A DNA stretch of 64,000 nt, taken from Gemmatimonadota bacterium. GTDB taxonomy: Bacteria > Gemmatimonadota > Gemmatimonadetes > Longimicrobiales > Gaopeijiaceae. The stretch is taken from contig JAURER010000013.1 in assembly GCA_030827315.1 (NCBI GenBank), positions 1-64,000 of the forward strand, in the 5' to 3' direction. Under the pieces are notes generated by a model. The model was given only the letters and a program-made list of their open reading frames with translations. It ran no database searches and was not told the DNA's origin. Made by a program: the position numbers and the translations under genes. This document shows positions 16,689 through 25,287 of this stretch, in pieces. Positions within the stretch are counted from its first letter, which is position 1. Every line of letters starts with the position of its first letter.

Positions 16689-18380
16689 TCAGTTTCCCGC
16701 GGCCATGCCGTCCTTTCGAGGGTCCGAGGCCGCCGCCCAGCCTCGCGCGAGTCGAAGGATGGCCTGCCCGCCGCCGAAGGCGACCCCGATCGGGTCACGC
16801 AGCTCGTGGCCGAGTGCCTCGAGCCGGGCCGCGACCTCGGGATCGAGGTTCTCGATGGCGACCGTCGTACCGTTGAGGTGGCGAAAACGTGCCGCGTCGA
16901 TCGCCTCCTGCGGGTCCATCCCGTACTCGATGATGTTCAGCAGGACCTGGACGTGACCCTGCGGCTGCATCGATCCACCCATGACCCCGTAGGACATCCA
17001 GGGCTGTCCGTCCCGCGTCACGAACGCCGGGATGATCGTGTGCAGCGGGCGCTTGTTCGGGCCGAGGCGGTTGGGGTGCCCTTCCTCGATGGTGAAGCCG
17101 GCGCCGCGGTTCTGCAGAATGAGGCCTGTGCCCGGCACGACGACACCGGATCCGAAGTAGTCGTACACGGAGTTGATGAAGGAGATCATGTTGCCGTGCC
17201 GGTCGGCGACGGTCAGGTAGATGGTCTCCGAAGCCATGGTCGGTTCGCCCGGCTCGGGGCGCTCGGCCGCGCGGGCCGGGTCGATCAGGGTCGCGCGTTC
17301 TCTCAGGTACGCGGGCTCGAGAAGTGCCTCGGGCCGCACGTCCATGTGGTCCGGGTCCGCCACGTACCGAGCGAGATCCGCGTGCGCGAGCTTCTTGGCT
17401 TCGATGAGCGTGTGCAGGTACTCGGCGGAATTGTGCCGCATCGAGGAGAAGTCGACACCCTCGAGCATCTTCAGCATCTGCAGGGCGGCGATTCCCTGCC
17501 CGGCGGGCGGAAGCTCGTGCAGCGTGTATCCCTTGTAGTCGACGCTCAGCGGCTCGACCCAGCGAATGGCATGGTTTGCGAGGTCCTCGACGGTGAGGAA
17601 CCCACCCAGCTCGTCGAGCCCGGCGACGATCTCCCTGCCGAGCTCGCCCCCGTAGAAGACCGCCGTTCCCTCCTCCGCCACGCGCCGGAAGGTCTGGGCG
17701 AGGTCCGGGTTCCGGAACCACTGGCCTGCCCGGGGAGCCTCGCCGTCCAGGAGGAAGGTCGCGGCCGCTCCGGGGTTCCGGCGGAGCGTTTCCACGGAGC
17801 CGGCCCAGTCCTGCGCGATGATGGGCGTCACCGGGAATCCCTCCTCGGCGACGCGGATGGCGGGCGCGAGCACCTCGGCGAGCGTCATCGTGCCGTACGT
17901 CTCGACGAGGGCGCTCCATCCGGAGAGCGCACCGGGCACCGTGACCGCGCGAGCACCCCGGTTGGGCACCCGCTCCACGCCGGCGGCCAGCAGCGCGTCG
18001 ACGTCGATCTTCGATCCGGACTTCCCGCTCGCGTCGAGTCCGACGAGACGTCCCTCCTGGGCGGACCAGAGGATCGCGAACATGTCCCCGCCCATGCCCG
18101 TCATGTGAGGCTCGGTGACGTTCAGCACCGCCGCGGCGGCGACCGCGGCGTCGATGGCGTTCCCGCCGTCCTGGAGGATCTCGAGTGCCGCGGCCGTGGC
18201 AAGCGGCTGACTCGTCGCCGCGACCCCGTTGGGCGCGTAGACCGTCGAGCGCCCGGAGTAGGTGGCGGGGCTGGTGACGGGTCCCGTCATGCGGGACGCC
18301 TGCTGGGCCGCCAGGGTACGCGGTTCGTCGGCGCCGAGGATCATCAGGATCGCGAGGAGGAGGGGGAGGGGAGCGCGCAT
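16689..18380 (-). CDS. ggt: Gamma-glutamyltransferase (N-terminal nucleophile hydrolase)
   Basis: A 563-residue secreted enzyme that cleaves the gamma-glutamyl bond of glutathione-like peptides. It has a signal peptide (residues about 1-25, ending LAAQ), a large-subunit region with GGNAIDAAVAAAAVLNVTEPHMTGMGGD-type motif (about 72-100), and the autocatalytic Thr386 within SETIYLT that becomes the N terminus of the small subunit. The small subunit carries FGSGVVVPGTG, the Asn-rich NRGAGF loop, and YGVMGGSMQPQGHVQ. The sequence around Thr386 (SETIYLT rather than TTHYSV) is divergent, so a cephalosporin-acylase-like or other gamma-glutamyl specificity is possible. It is the first gene of a likely ggt-NUDIX unit. 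Confidence 0.9.
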   Translation of the reverse strand: MRAPLPLLLAILMILGADEPRTLAAQQASRMTGPVTSPATYSGRSTVYAPNGVAATSQPLATAAALEILQDGGNAIDAAVAAAAVLNVTEPHMTGMGGDMFAILWSAQEGRLVGLDASGKSGSKIDVDALLAAGVERVPNRGARAVTVPGALSGWSALVETYGTMTLAEVLAPAIRVAEEGFPVTPIIAQDWAGSVETLRRNPGAAATFLLDGEAPRAGQWFRNPDLAQTFRRVAEEGTAVFYGGELGREIVAGLDELGGFLTVEDLANHAIRWVEPLSVDYKGYTLHELPPAGQGIAALQMLKMLEGVDFSSMRHNSAEYLHTLIEAKKLAHADLARYVADPDHMDVRPEALLEPAYLRERATLIDPARAAERPEPGEPTMASETIYLTVADRHGNMISFINSVYDYFGSGVVVPGTGLILQNRGAGFTIEEGHPNRLGPNKRPLHTIIPAFVTRDGQPWMSYGVMGGSMQPQGHVQVLLNIIEYGMDPQEAIDAARFRHLNGTTVAIENLDPEVAARLEALGHELRDPIGVAFGGGQAILRLARGWAAASDPRKDGMAAGN

Positions 18381-18444
18381 GAGTCTGTCTGTCCGAAGTC
18401 GTGAGGTGTGTGCACCGGGGTGCCGCGCCCGACCGCCGGGCGCC

Positions 18445-19068
18445 TCAGCCCTGACGGGGGAGAACGTGGACCGTCCGAGGGAAGAGCGTCTTCAGCCGCT
18501 CGATATCCTCGCCCCTTCCGTGGGGCTCTCCCCAGTGGACGGGAATGATCACCTCTGCACCGCACGCCTCCCCGGCCCGGGCCGCATCTTCGACGTCCAT
18601 GGTGTAGTGTCCGCCGACGGGCAGAAAGGCCACGTCGCAGCGGATTCCACCCATGGAAGGGAGCAGGTCGGTGTCACCGGCGTGGTAGAAGGTCGTGTCG
18701 CCGATGGTGAAGACGTACCCGAGCCAGCCCTGCTGGGGCGTGTGGAACTTCTTGTCGACGTTGTGGGCGGGGACCGCGAGCACGTCGAAGCCGTCCAGCT
18801 GCAGCATGTCTCCGGGGCGCATGAAGTGGTCGGCATCGGCGAGCTGCTTCTTCATCGACGCCGGTGCTACGATCACGGTGTTCGGGCCCCGGACCCTTTC
18901 GATGTCCGCCTCCGAGAAGTTGTCGTAGTGCGGGTGGGTCAGGAGTACGACGTCCGCCTCGGAATCCTCGTCGACCCCGTGTGGATCGACGTTGATTTCC
19001 ACGCCGTCACGACGGATGCGGACGGATGTGCCGCGAAACCACGTGATGCCGTCGAGGGAAACGCCCAT
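18445..19068 (-). CDS. MBL-fold metallo-hydrolase (UlaG-like)
   Basis: A 207-residue cytoplasmic metallo-beta-lactamase-fold protein. Metal ligands are in THPHYDNF (the HxHxD motif), a later His in VPAHNVD, Asp in HAGDTD, and the closing His in PVHWG. GGHYTMDVEDAARA is typical of the UlaG-like YcbL/RomA subgroup. Members hydrolyse lactones, cyclic or phosphodiester substrates, and the substrate here is not known. It stands alone on the minus strand, divergent from lon and 64 bp before ggt. Confidence 0.82.
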   Translation of the reverse strand: MGVSLDGITWFRGTSVRIRRDGVEINVDPHGVDEDSEADVVLLTHPHYDNFSEADIERVRGPNTVIVAPASMKKQLADADHFMRPGDMLQLDGFDVLAVPAHNVDKKFHTPQQGWLGYVFTIGDTTFYHAGDTDLLPSMGGIRCDVAFLPVGGHYTMDVEDAARAGEACGAEVIIPVHWGEPHGRGEDIERLKTLFPRTVHVLPRQG

Positions 19069-19387
19069 GGAGATCGGCCGCCGGTGGCGCGAGGAGGGTC
19101 AAGGTGCCAACCTAACCGCCCCCGCCGGGGCGTAAAAGTGGCGTGGACGGTCGTATGCACCGGCGCCAATGTGGCAGTGGTTCCTGCGGTTCCGGCGTGA
19201 ATCGGGCCCCGCAACTCTGGCAAGGAACGTGCAACGATCGTAACCGACCGGCGTGTAACGTCGGCCGGGTCAGGCCGGACCGGTGGAAGTGCAGTGACAA
19301 CGGAAGAACGCCGGAGCGATCACTCTGTCAGAACTCGATCACGCCCCCGACCTCGACGAGGCGGTGGGCCAGGAGAATGAAGAACCG
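19069..19387. other. Intergenic region between metallo-hydrolase and lon starts
   Basis: About 320 bp that should hold the divergent promoters for the MBL gene and lon. I see no confident -35/-10 pair, CIRCE element or HrcA-like repeat. The lon frame stays open back to 19298, so GTG 19364 or an upstream start is possible. Two short cysteine-containing frames on opposite strands overlap one another and are not convincing genes. Confidence 0.4.
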
Positions 19388-22063
19388 ATGGCCGAGCGAT
19401 TCACGCTGCCGGTCCTGCCACTCCGGGACACCGTCGTGTACCCCGGCGTCGCAGTACCCATTTCTGCCGGGCGACCCGGAACCGTCGAAGCGGTACAAGA
19501 GGCCCTCGAAGGTGACAGGCGCCTCTTCGCCGTGGCGCAACGGGAGAATGTGGACGATCCCGCCCCCGAGTACCTGTACTCGGTAGGGACCGTCGTCCGA
19601 ATCATCCAGACGCACCGCGTGCGCGGCGGGGTGCAACTGCTGGTCCAGGGCGAGAGCCGTGCTCAGGCTCTCTCCTATCATCAGGAAGGGCAGGCGATGT
19701 TCAACGCCGTGTTGCTCGAGATGAAGACGCTCGAGCCCCGTGACGCGAACGATCCCGCCTTCCAGGCGCTCGACAGCGAGCTTCGTGACCGGGCGGCCGA
19801 ACTCGGAACGCGGCGCGGCGTTCCGGCGGAGGCGTTGAACCAGCTGATTCAGGGCGTCGACGAGCCCGGCGCCTTCGCCGATCTGGTGGCGTTCTACCTC
19901 GAGCTGGAAACCGCCGACAAGCAGAGGCTGCTCGAGCTGCTCGACGACGAGGAGCGCATGCGCGCGTGCCTGCTGTCGGTCGAGCGCGAGCTCGCGCGCA
20001 TCGACGCCCAGGAGGACATCCAGGCGAAGGTGCAGTCGGAGCTCGGCGAGCGTCAGCGCGAGATGCTGCTTCGGGAACAGCTCAAGGCCATCCAGAAGGA
20101 GCTCGGCGAGGAGGAGGAGCGCGACGACATCGAGGAGATCCGCAAGCGGATCGAGGCGCTCGAGCTCAACGACGAGCAGCGGTCGGAAGTCGACCGCGAA
20201 CTCCGCCGTCTCGAGCGGACGAGCCCGCAGTCCGCGGAGTACCAGGTCATCCGGACCTTCCTCGAATGGGTCACGGAACTGCCCTGGAGCGAGCGGAGCG
20301 AGGAGAAGATCGACCTGGCCCGGGCCGAGGAGATCCTCCACGAGGATCACTACGGGCTCGAGGACGTGAAGGACCGGGTTCTCGAGTTTCTCGCCGTCCG
20401 GAAGCTCGCCCTGGACCGCGCGGAGGCGGAAGCGAAAGGAAAGGCCGAGGTCGATACCGCCGACGAGGCCGTTACCGCCGGGCGTGGCCCGATCCTCCTG
20501 TTCGTCGGACCGCCCGGCGTGGGCAAGACGTCGATCGCGCAGTCGATCGCTCGCTCGCTGGGTCGCGAATACGTGAGGATCTCGCTGGGAGGCGCGCGCG
20601 ACGAGGCCGACATCCGGGGACATCGCCGCACGTACGTGGGCGCGATGCCGGGGCGGATCATCCAGGGGATGCGCCAGGCGAAGAGCAAGAACCCGGTCTT
20701 CCTCCTGGACGAGGTCGACAAGCTTGGCGTCTCGTACCAGGGCGATCCGAGCTCGGCCCTGCTCGAGGTGCTCGATCCGGCCCAGAATTCGACATTCGTC
20801 GACCACTATCTGGGCATTCCCTTCGACCTCTCCGAGGTCCTCTTCGTCGCGACGGCGAACTACCTCGACCGCATTCCAGGACCGCTCCTGGACCGCATGG
20901 AGCGCGTGGACTTCGCCGGCTACACGGAGGCGGAGAAGCTCGAGATCGTGAAGCGCTACCTCCTGCGCCGGCAGCGAAAGGAGAACAGCCTGAAGGAAGC
21001 CGAGTTCGGCGTGACCGACCGAGCGATCCTGGCACTCATCCAGAACTACACCCGAGAAGCGGGGGTGCGTCAGCTCGAACGCGAGGTGGGCAAGCTGGCG
21101 CGCAAGGTCGCGAGGCGAATCGCCGGCGGGAAGCTGAAGAAGGTACGGGCCGGACCCGACGAAGTGCGCGAGCTGCTGGGTCGCCCCCGGGTGCATCCGG
21201 AGCGGATGGCGGACGAAGACACGCTCGGTGTGGCGACCGGCATGTTCTACACCCCCATGGGGGGCGACATCATGTTCGTCGAAGCGAGCGTCATGCCGGG
21301 GGAGGGTGGCTTCGTCCTGACGGGTCAACTGGGCGACGTGATGAAGGAGTCAGGGCGGGCGGCGCTCTCGTTCGCGAAGGCGAACGCGGAACGTCTCCGC
21401 ATTCCCGAGGACTCCCTGCGGAACCGGGAGGTGCACATCCACGTTCCGGCCGGCGCCATCCCGAAGGACGGTCCGTCGGCGGGGATCACGATGGCGACCG
21501 CGCTGGTTTCGGCCGTATCAGGACGGAAGGTGCGGCGCGACGTGTCGATGACCGGGGAGCTTACACTGACCGGCCGAGTGCTGCCGATCGGCGGCGTGAA
21601 GGAGAAGGTGCTCGGCGCCGTTCGGGCCGGCATCCGCGAGATCATCCTGCCGATCGACAACGAGGCCGACATCGACGACATCCCCCAGGACGTGCGCGAC
21701 CACATGACGTTCCACCTGGCGGAAACCCTCGACGACGTGATCGACGTCGCGCTGGTGGGAGGCTCCAAGCGGGAGCGCGCGGGGGCGAAGACGGTGCCGC
21801 CGGCGGCCGAAGCGAAGGCTCCGGCCAGGAAGCGCTCCGGCGGAAAGACAGCCAAAACGAGGGCTCCCGCGAAAAAACCCACCGCGAAGACGGGGGTCTC
21901 GAGGAAGGACGCCTCGAAGAAGGACACCTCCGGCAAGGGTGGTCCGAAGAAGCGGCAGGCGAAGCAGCCGGCTTCGAAGAAGTCTGCCTCGAAGAAGTCT
22001 GCCTCGAAGAAGCCTGCCGGGAAGAAGCCCGTCGGGAAGAAGCGGCCCGCAAACAAGCGGTAG
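19388..22063 (+). CDS. lon: ATP-dependent Lon protease with a histone-H1-like C-terminal tail
   Basis: An 891-residue LonA. The N-terminal substrate-binding domain (LPVLPLRDTVVYPG) and a coiled coil (about 200-285) precede the AAA domain with Walker A GPPGVGKTS and Walker B VFLLDEVDK. The protease domain has the Ser-Lys dyad at S697 (KDGPSAG) and K738 (GGVKEK). After residue about 790 comes a roughly 100-residue Lys/Ala/Pro/Ser tail (KKSASKK, KKPAGKKPVGKK), which ordinary LonA lacks. It resembles bacterial histone-H1-like (Hc1/AlgP) tails and is likely to bind DNA or polyphosphate. ATG 19388 fits the family N terminus, with GTG 19364 as an alternative. It degrades damaged or regulatory proteins in the cytoplasm. 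Confidence 0.95.
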   Translation: MAERFTLPVLPLRDTVVYPGVAVPISAGRPGTVEAVQEALEGDRRLFAVAQRENVDDPAPEYLYSVGTVVRIIQTHRVRGGVQLLVQGESRAQALSYHQEGQAMFNAVLLEMKTLEPRDANDPAFQALDSELRDRAAELGTRRGVPAEALNQLIQGVDEPGAFADLVAFYLELETADKQRLLELLDDEERMRACLLSVERELARIDAQEDIQAKVQSELGERQREMLLREQLKAIQKELGEEEERDDIEEIRKRIEALELNDEQRSEVDRELRRLERTSPQSAEYQVIRTFLEWVTELPWSERSEEKIDLARAEEILHEDHYGLEDVKDRVLEFLAVRKLALDRAEAEAKGKAEVDTADEAVTAGRGPILLFVGPPGVGKTSIAQSIARSLGREYVRISLGGARDEADIRGHRRTYVGAMPGRIIQGMRQAKSKNPVFLLDEVDKLGVSYQGDPSSALLEVLDPAQNSTFVDHYLGIPFDLSEVLFVATANYLDRIPGPLLDRMERVDFAGYTEAEKLEIVKRYLLRRQRKENSLKEAEFGVTDRAILALIQNYTREAGVRQLEREVGKLARKVARRIAGGKLKKVRAGPDEVRELLGRPRVHPERMADEDTLGVATGMFYTPMGGDIMFVEASVMPGEGGFVLTGQLGDVMKESGRAALSFAKANAERLRIPEDSLRNREVHIHVPAGAIPKDGPSAGITMATALVSAVSGRKVRRDVSMTGELTLTGRVLPIGGVKEKVLGAVRAGIREIILPIDNEADIDDIPQDVRDHMTFHLAETLDDVIDVALVGGSKRERAGAKTVPPAAEAKAPARKRSGGKTAKTRAPAKKPTAKTGVSRKDASKKDTSGKGGPKKRQAKQPASKKSASKKSASKKPAGKKPVGKKRPANKR
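21974..22018 (+). repeat. Three 15-bp tandem repeats in the lon tail
   Basis: The unit TCGAAGAAGTCTGCC occurs at 21974-21988 and 21989-22003 and, with one base changed, at 22004-22018. Each encodes Ser-Lys-Lys-Ser/Pro-Ala. The repeats show that the basic tail grows and shrinks by slippage or unequal exchange in units of five residues. Confidence 0.85.
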
Positions 22064-22072
22064 CCTGCCGGT

Positions 22073-23134
22073 CTACTCCACGCGGATGGTTCCGGCCGGG
22101 CCTTCGCCCACTTCGCCGATCACGGCGAGGGCGGGGGTCCGGCCCTCGAGTCGCCGCAGGAGCGCGTCGAGCCTGTCCGGCGGCACGGCCATGAGCATCC
22201 CACCGGAGGTCTGCGCGTCCGCGAGCAGGACGTGCAGAATCGGGTCGACGGAATCCGCGAACGTCACTGCGCCGCGCACGTCCTCGAGGTTCCGTGTGCT
22301 GCCACCGGGCACGTGCCCGCCCTTCGCCAGCTCCACCGCGCCCTCGAGGAGCGGTACGTCGGCCGCACGCAGGGTCGCCGAGGCGCTCGACGCGCGGAGC
22401 ATGCTCCGGAGGTGTCCGAGGAGGCCGAAGCCCGTGACGTCCGTCGCGGCAGAGACACCGATCTCGGCCATGGCCGATGCGGGTGCCGCGTTGAGTGCGG
22501 TCATGACGGCGACGGCGCGCTCGATCTCCGTATCCGTGGCGTCCCCGCGCTTGAGCGCCGTCGCGATCACCCCGGATCCCAGCGGCTTGGTGAGCACCAG
22601 GCGGTCGCCCGGGCGCGCCCCGGCGTTGGTGACCATGTGCGCGGGGTGCACCTCGCCGACCACCACGAGTCCGTACTTGGGCTCGGCGTCGTCGATGGAA
22701 TGTCCGCCCAGTACCGGCATGCCGACGGAACGGGCGACGTCGTTCCCGCCGCGCAGGACCTCGTCGAGTATGCCGTGTGCGAGCAGCTTCCGGGGAAAGC
22801 CCACGAGGTTGAGCGCGAAGAGGGGTCGCGCGCCCATCGCGTAGACGTCGGACAGCGCGTTGGTGGCGGCGATGCGCCCGAAGTCGTAAGGGTCGTCGAC
22901 GATGGGCGTGAAGAAGTCTGCCGTCACGACCAGCGCGCGGTCGTCGGCGATGCGATAGACGGCCGCGTCGTCTCCCGTCAGGTGGCCGACGAGGACGTTC
23001 GGATCGTCTACCGGAACGATGTGACGCAGAACCTGCGTCAGCTCGGACATGCCGAGTTTACACGCTCAGCCGGCGCCGTGGCTGAGCTGGGACAGCCGGA
23101 TCTCCGGCCGTTGATCCCTGGGCTCGCTTGCCAT
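22073..23134 (-). CDS. selD: Selenide, water dikinase SelD, itself a selenocysteine (UGA) protein
   Basis: SelD makes selenophosphate from selenide and ATP. From ATG 23134, behind GAGGAG, the frame reads IRLSQLSHGAG, then TGA at 23066-23068, then ACKLG and the rest of a complete SelD, 353 residues counting the UGA. The TGA is residue 23 and falls where E. coli SelD has catalytic Cys17; Lys26 matches Lys20. Downstream marks are GDDAAVY, DFFTPIVDDPYDFGRIAATNA, GGHSIDD, TDVTGFGLLGH and DAQTSGG. A perfect 7-bp hairpin follows the UGA by 26 bases. Starting at ATG 23050 would drop both catalytic residues. Sec-containing SelD is known in other bacteria. The gene is convergent with lon. Confidence 0.93.
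23023..23039 (-). promoter_or_regulatory. bSECIS element of selD
   Basis: On the minus strand GACGCAG, loop GTT, CTGCGTC form a perfect 7-bp stem with a 3-nt loop whose first base is G. The loop starts 33 bases after the UGA codon, within the known bacterial SECIS range. SelB would bind it to decode the UGA. A nearer 5-bp hairpin (23042-23056, loop CATGT) lacks the G at the loop start and is the weaker candidate. Confidence 0.75.
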
Positions 23135-23137
23135 CGT

Positions 23138-23143
23138 CTCCTC
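23138..23143 (-). promoter_or_regulatory. selD: Ribosome binding site deciding the selD start
   Basis: GAGGAG on the minus strand lies 3 bases before ATG 23134. No comparable sequence precedes ATG 23050. It supports initiation upstream of the in-frame UGA, hence read-through as selenocysteine. Confidence 0.7.
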
Positions 23144-23210
23144 GCGTTCGTGCGGAAACCATTTCCCCGAGTCGGGTAAGCCCCACCTGAAGCACCGAAG
23201 CTAACGTCCG

Positions 23211-24107
23211 ATGCCTCGGACGCGCGCCACCCTCGTACCGCACGGACCCGTGAGCCCCCTTCAGCGATCTCCGAGACAGCTTCTCGCGGAAGAGCTCTCC
23301 CGCTCGGAGTCCGAGATGAACCTCGCCCGGGCTGCGCTCCTGGTGGCGTCCGAGGAGTACCCGCAGCTCTGCGTCGACCTCTATCTCGCCAGGCTCGATC
23401 AGGTCGCCGAGGAGGTGAAGGACCGCCTCGCGAACGAGACGGCGCCGCTCGTCGTGCTCGACGAGGTCATCCGAACGCTGTACGTGCGCCGAAAGCTCTC
23501 CGGTAACCGCGACGCGTATTACGATCCGCGCAACTCCTTTCTCAACGACGTGCTCGATCGCGGGGTTGGAATTCCCCTGACCCTCGCCATCGTACTTCTC
23601 GAGGTTGGCTGGCGACTCGACCTCCCTCTGGAGGGCGTGAACTTTCCAGGCCACTTCCTCGTGCGCTACGCGGGGAGTGAGGTACGCCTGCTGATCGATC
23701 CGTTCGACGGCGGCAGGATCCGATTCGAGGACGAGGCGCAGCAGCTGCTCGACCAGGGGTACGGCGGCGTGGTCGCCATGCGCAGTTCGTTCCTCCGACA
23801 CGCTTCCCGGCGGGAGATGCTGGTCCGACTGCTCACGAACCTGAAGGGGATCTACGCGCGCGTCGGCGACGACCGCCGTGCGCTCGCCGTCGTGGACCGT
23901 CTCCTCATGATCCGCCCGACCGCACCGCCCGAGAGCCGGTCCAGAGGGATGCTGCTCGCCCGCCTCGGACGGCACGAGGAGGCCGTCCGTCAGCTCGAGG
24001 CGTACCTGCGCGTGTCGCCGACCGCGAAGGATCGTGACCAGGTGCTCGAGGTCGTCCAGGCGCTGCGTTCGGGACGCTTCGCGGACGACGCGGGAGAGGC
24101 CGAGTGA
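23211..24107 (+). CDS. SirB1 family protein (transglutaminase-like with TPR)
   Basis: A 298-residue cytoplasmic protein. The N-terminal two thirds is the SirB1-type transglutaminase-like fold (YYDPRNSFLNDVLDRGVGIPLTLAIVL, then EGVNFPGHFLVR), in which the classical Cys is replaced. The C-terminal third has tetratricopeptide-like helices (LLTNLKGIYARVGDDRRALAVVDRLL and LARLGRHEEAVRQLEAYL). The biochemical role of the family is not settled. It starts 76 bp from selD, divergently, and its stop overlaps the start of the YgfZ gene by GTGA, so the two are co-translated. A later start at Met 36 (MNLARAAL) is possible. Confidence 0.82.
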   Translation: MPRTRATLVPHGPVSPLQRSPRQLLAEELSRSESEMNLARAALLVASEEYPQLCVDLYLARLDQVAEEVKDRLANETAPLVVLDEVIRTLYVRRKLSGNRDAYYDPRNSFLNDVLDRGVGIPLTLAIVLLEVGWRLDLPLEGVNFPGHFLVRYAGSEVRLLIDPFDGGRIRFEDEAQQLLDQGYGGVVAMRSSFLRHASRREMLVRLLTNLKGIYARVGDDRRALAVVDRLLMIRPTAPPESRSRGMLLARLGRHEEAVRQLEAYLRVSPTAKDRDQVLEVVQALRSGRFADDAGEAE

Positions 24108-25240
24108 GTGTGGGCGCTCCGGTGCAGGCAAGCCCTCTGCTGCCCCTGCTCCTCGAAGCCGGTGGCATAGCGGCGGAGTATCACGGTACCCGGCTCGTGC
24201 GCCACTTCGGAGACCCGGGAGCCGAGTACCGGGCCGCGGTCGAAGGTGTGGCCGTCTTCGACCGCGGTCACCGCACGCGGCTCGTCGTGTCGGGTCGTGC
24301 CCCGGGCCAGATGCTCAGCGGGGTCCTGACCGGCGTAATGCCCTCCCCGCCGCACGAGGCGGAACCCGGGGTCGAGACGGGCGTCGCGAGGTACCAGGCC
24401 GTGCTCACCCCGAAGGGCAAGATGATCAGCGACTGCGTCGTGCTGCTGCCGGGTGACGAGCAGACGGCAGGGTTTCTGCTCGACGTGCCGGCGGCGGGAC
24501 GGGAAGGGCTCCTCGCACACTTCGCGCGCTTCCTGCCTCCGCGATTCGCGGCGGTGAAAGACGTGTCCGCCGCACTGGCGTCGATCTCGGTGGCCGGCCC
24601 CGGAGGAGCCGTGGCCCTCGCGAAGCTCGCGCTCGGCCTTTCGGTCGACCCGGCGCGGATGGAAGACGTCGAGGAGGGCCTCTGGTGGGCCCGGCATCCG
24701 GCCCGCGAGAGCCTGATCGTGGTCCGCAGCCGAGACGTCTGGCCTCCGGCGTGGACCGTCTACGGGCCGGTCGAGTCGGTGGCGGCGCTCTGGCGTGCGC
24801 TCGTGCGCGAAGGTGCCGCGCCCGCGGGTCTGGGCGTCTGGCAGACCCTCGGGGTGGAGGCCGGCCGGCCGGTGTTCGGCACCGACATGGACGAGGACAC
24901 GCTGCCGCCTGAGGCGGGCATCGTGGAGCGCGCCATCGACCAGACGAAGGGGTGCTACACCGGTCAGGAGGTCATCGTGCGCATCCGCGACCGGGGACAC
25001 GTGAACCGGCACCTGCGGCGGCTTCTGCTCGGTGACGTCCCGGCACCCGCGCCCGGCACGGAGCTGCATGCCTGTGACGGCGAGGGGAAGGTGGTCGGGA
25101 AGGTGACTTCGTCGGTCCAGTCGCCTCGGTTCGGAGGCGTGGCCGCGCTCGCTTTCGTCCGCCGTGGCGTCCGGCGCGTCCGGCTCGGGGAGCTCGAGGT
25201 CGAGGTGCCCGACGACTTCCCGGGGCCCGAGGCTCCGTAG
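24104..25240 (+). CDS. ygfZ: YgfZ/GcvT-domain folate-binding protein
   Basis: A 378-residue member of the GcvT/YgfZ fold. The diagnostic K-G-C-Y-T-G-Q-E motif is present at about residues 284-291, near the typical position, after AGIVERAIDQT. YgfZ acts with tetrahydrofolate in maintenance of iron-sulfur enzymes such as MiaB under oxidative stress, which fits the redox setting. The N-terminal part (HYHGTRLVRHFGD-like, FDRGHRTRLVVSGR) is a GcvT-like fold used for binding rather than glycine cleavage. GTG 24104 overlaps the SirB1-like stop (GTGA). It is convergent with the selenoprotein peroxiredoxin, 47 bp away. Confidence 0.9.
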   Translation: MSVGAPVQASPLLPLLLEAGGIAAEYHGTRLVRHFGDPGAEYRAAVEGVAVFDRGHRTRLVVSGRAPGQMLSGVLTGVMPSPPHEAEPGVETGVARYQAVLTPKGKMISDCVVLLPGDEQTAGFLLDVPAAGREGLLAHFARFLPPRFAAVKDVSAALASISVAGPGGAVALAKLALGLSVDPARMEDVEEGLWWARHPARESLIVVRSRDVWPPAWTVYGPVESVAALWRALVREGAAPAGLGVWQTLGVEAGRPVFGTDMDEDTLPPEAGIVERAIDQTKGCYTGQEVIVRIRDRGHVNRHLRRLLLGDVPAPAPGTELHACDGEGKVVGKVTSSVQSPRFGGVAALAFVRRGVRRVRLGELEVEVPDDFPGPEAP

Positions 25241-25287
25241 ACGGACCCCAGCCCGTCCCTTCTCGAGCTCTCCGCGATGCTGTGCCG

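Noticed and set aside
19112-19586. Small cysteine-containing frames before lon, on both strands
   Set aside because: They overlap one another, run into lon, and the cysteines do not form a convincing zinc ribbon. No ribosome binding site was seen.
19328-21328. A 666-residue minus-strand frame opposite lon
   Set aside because: It mirrors the codon pattern of lon and has no domain. The plus strand has full Lon motifs.
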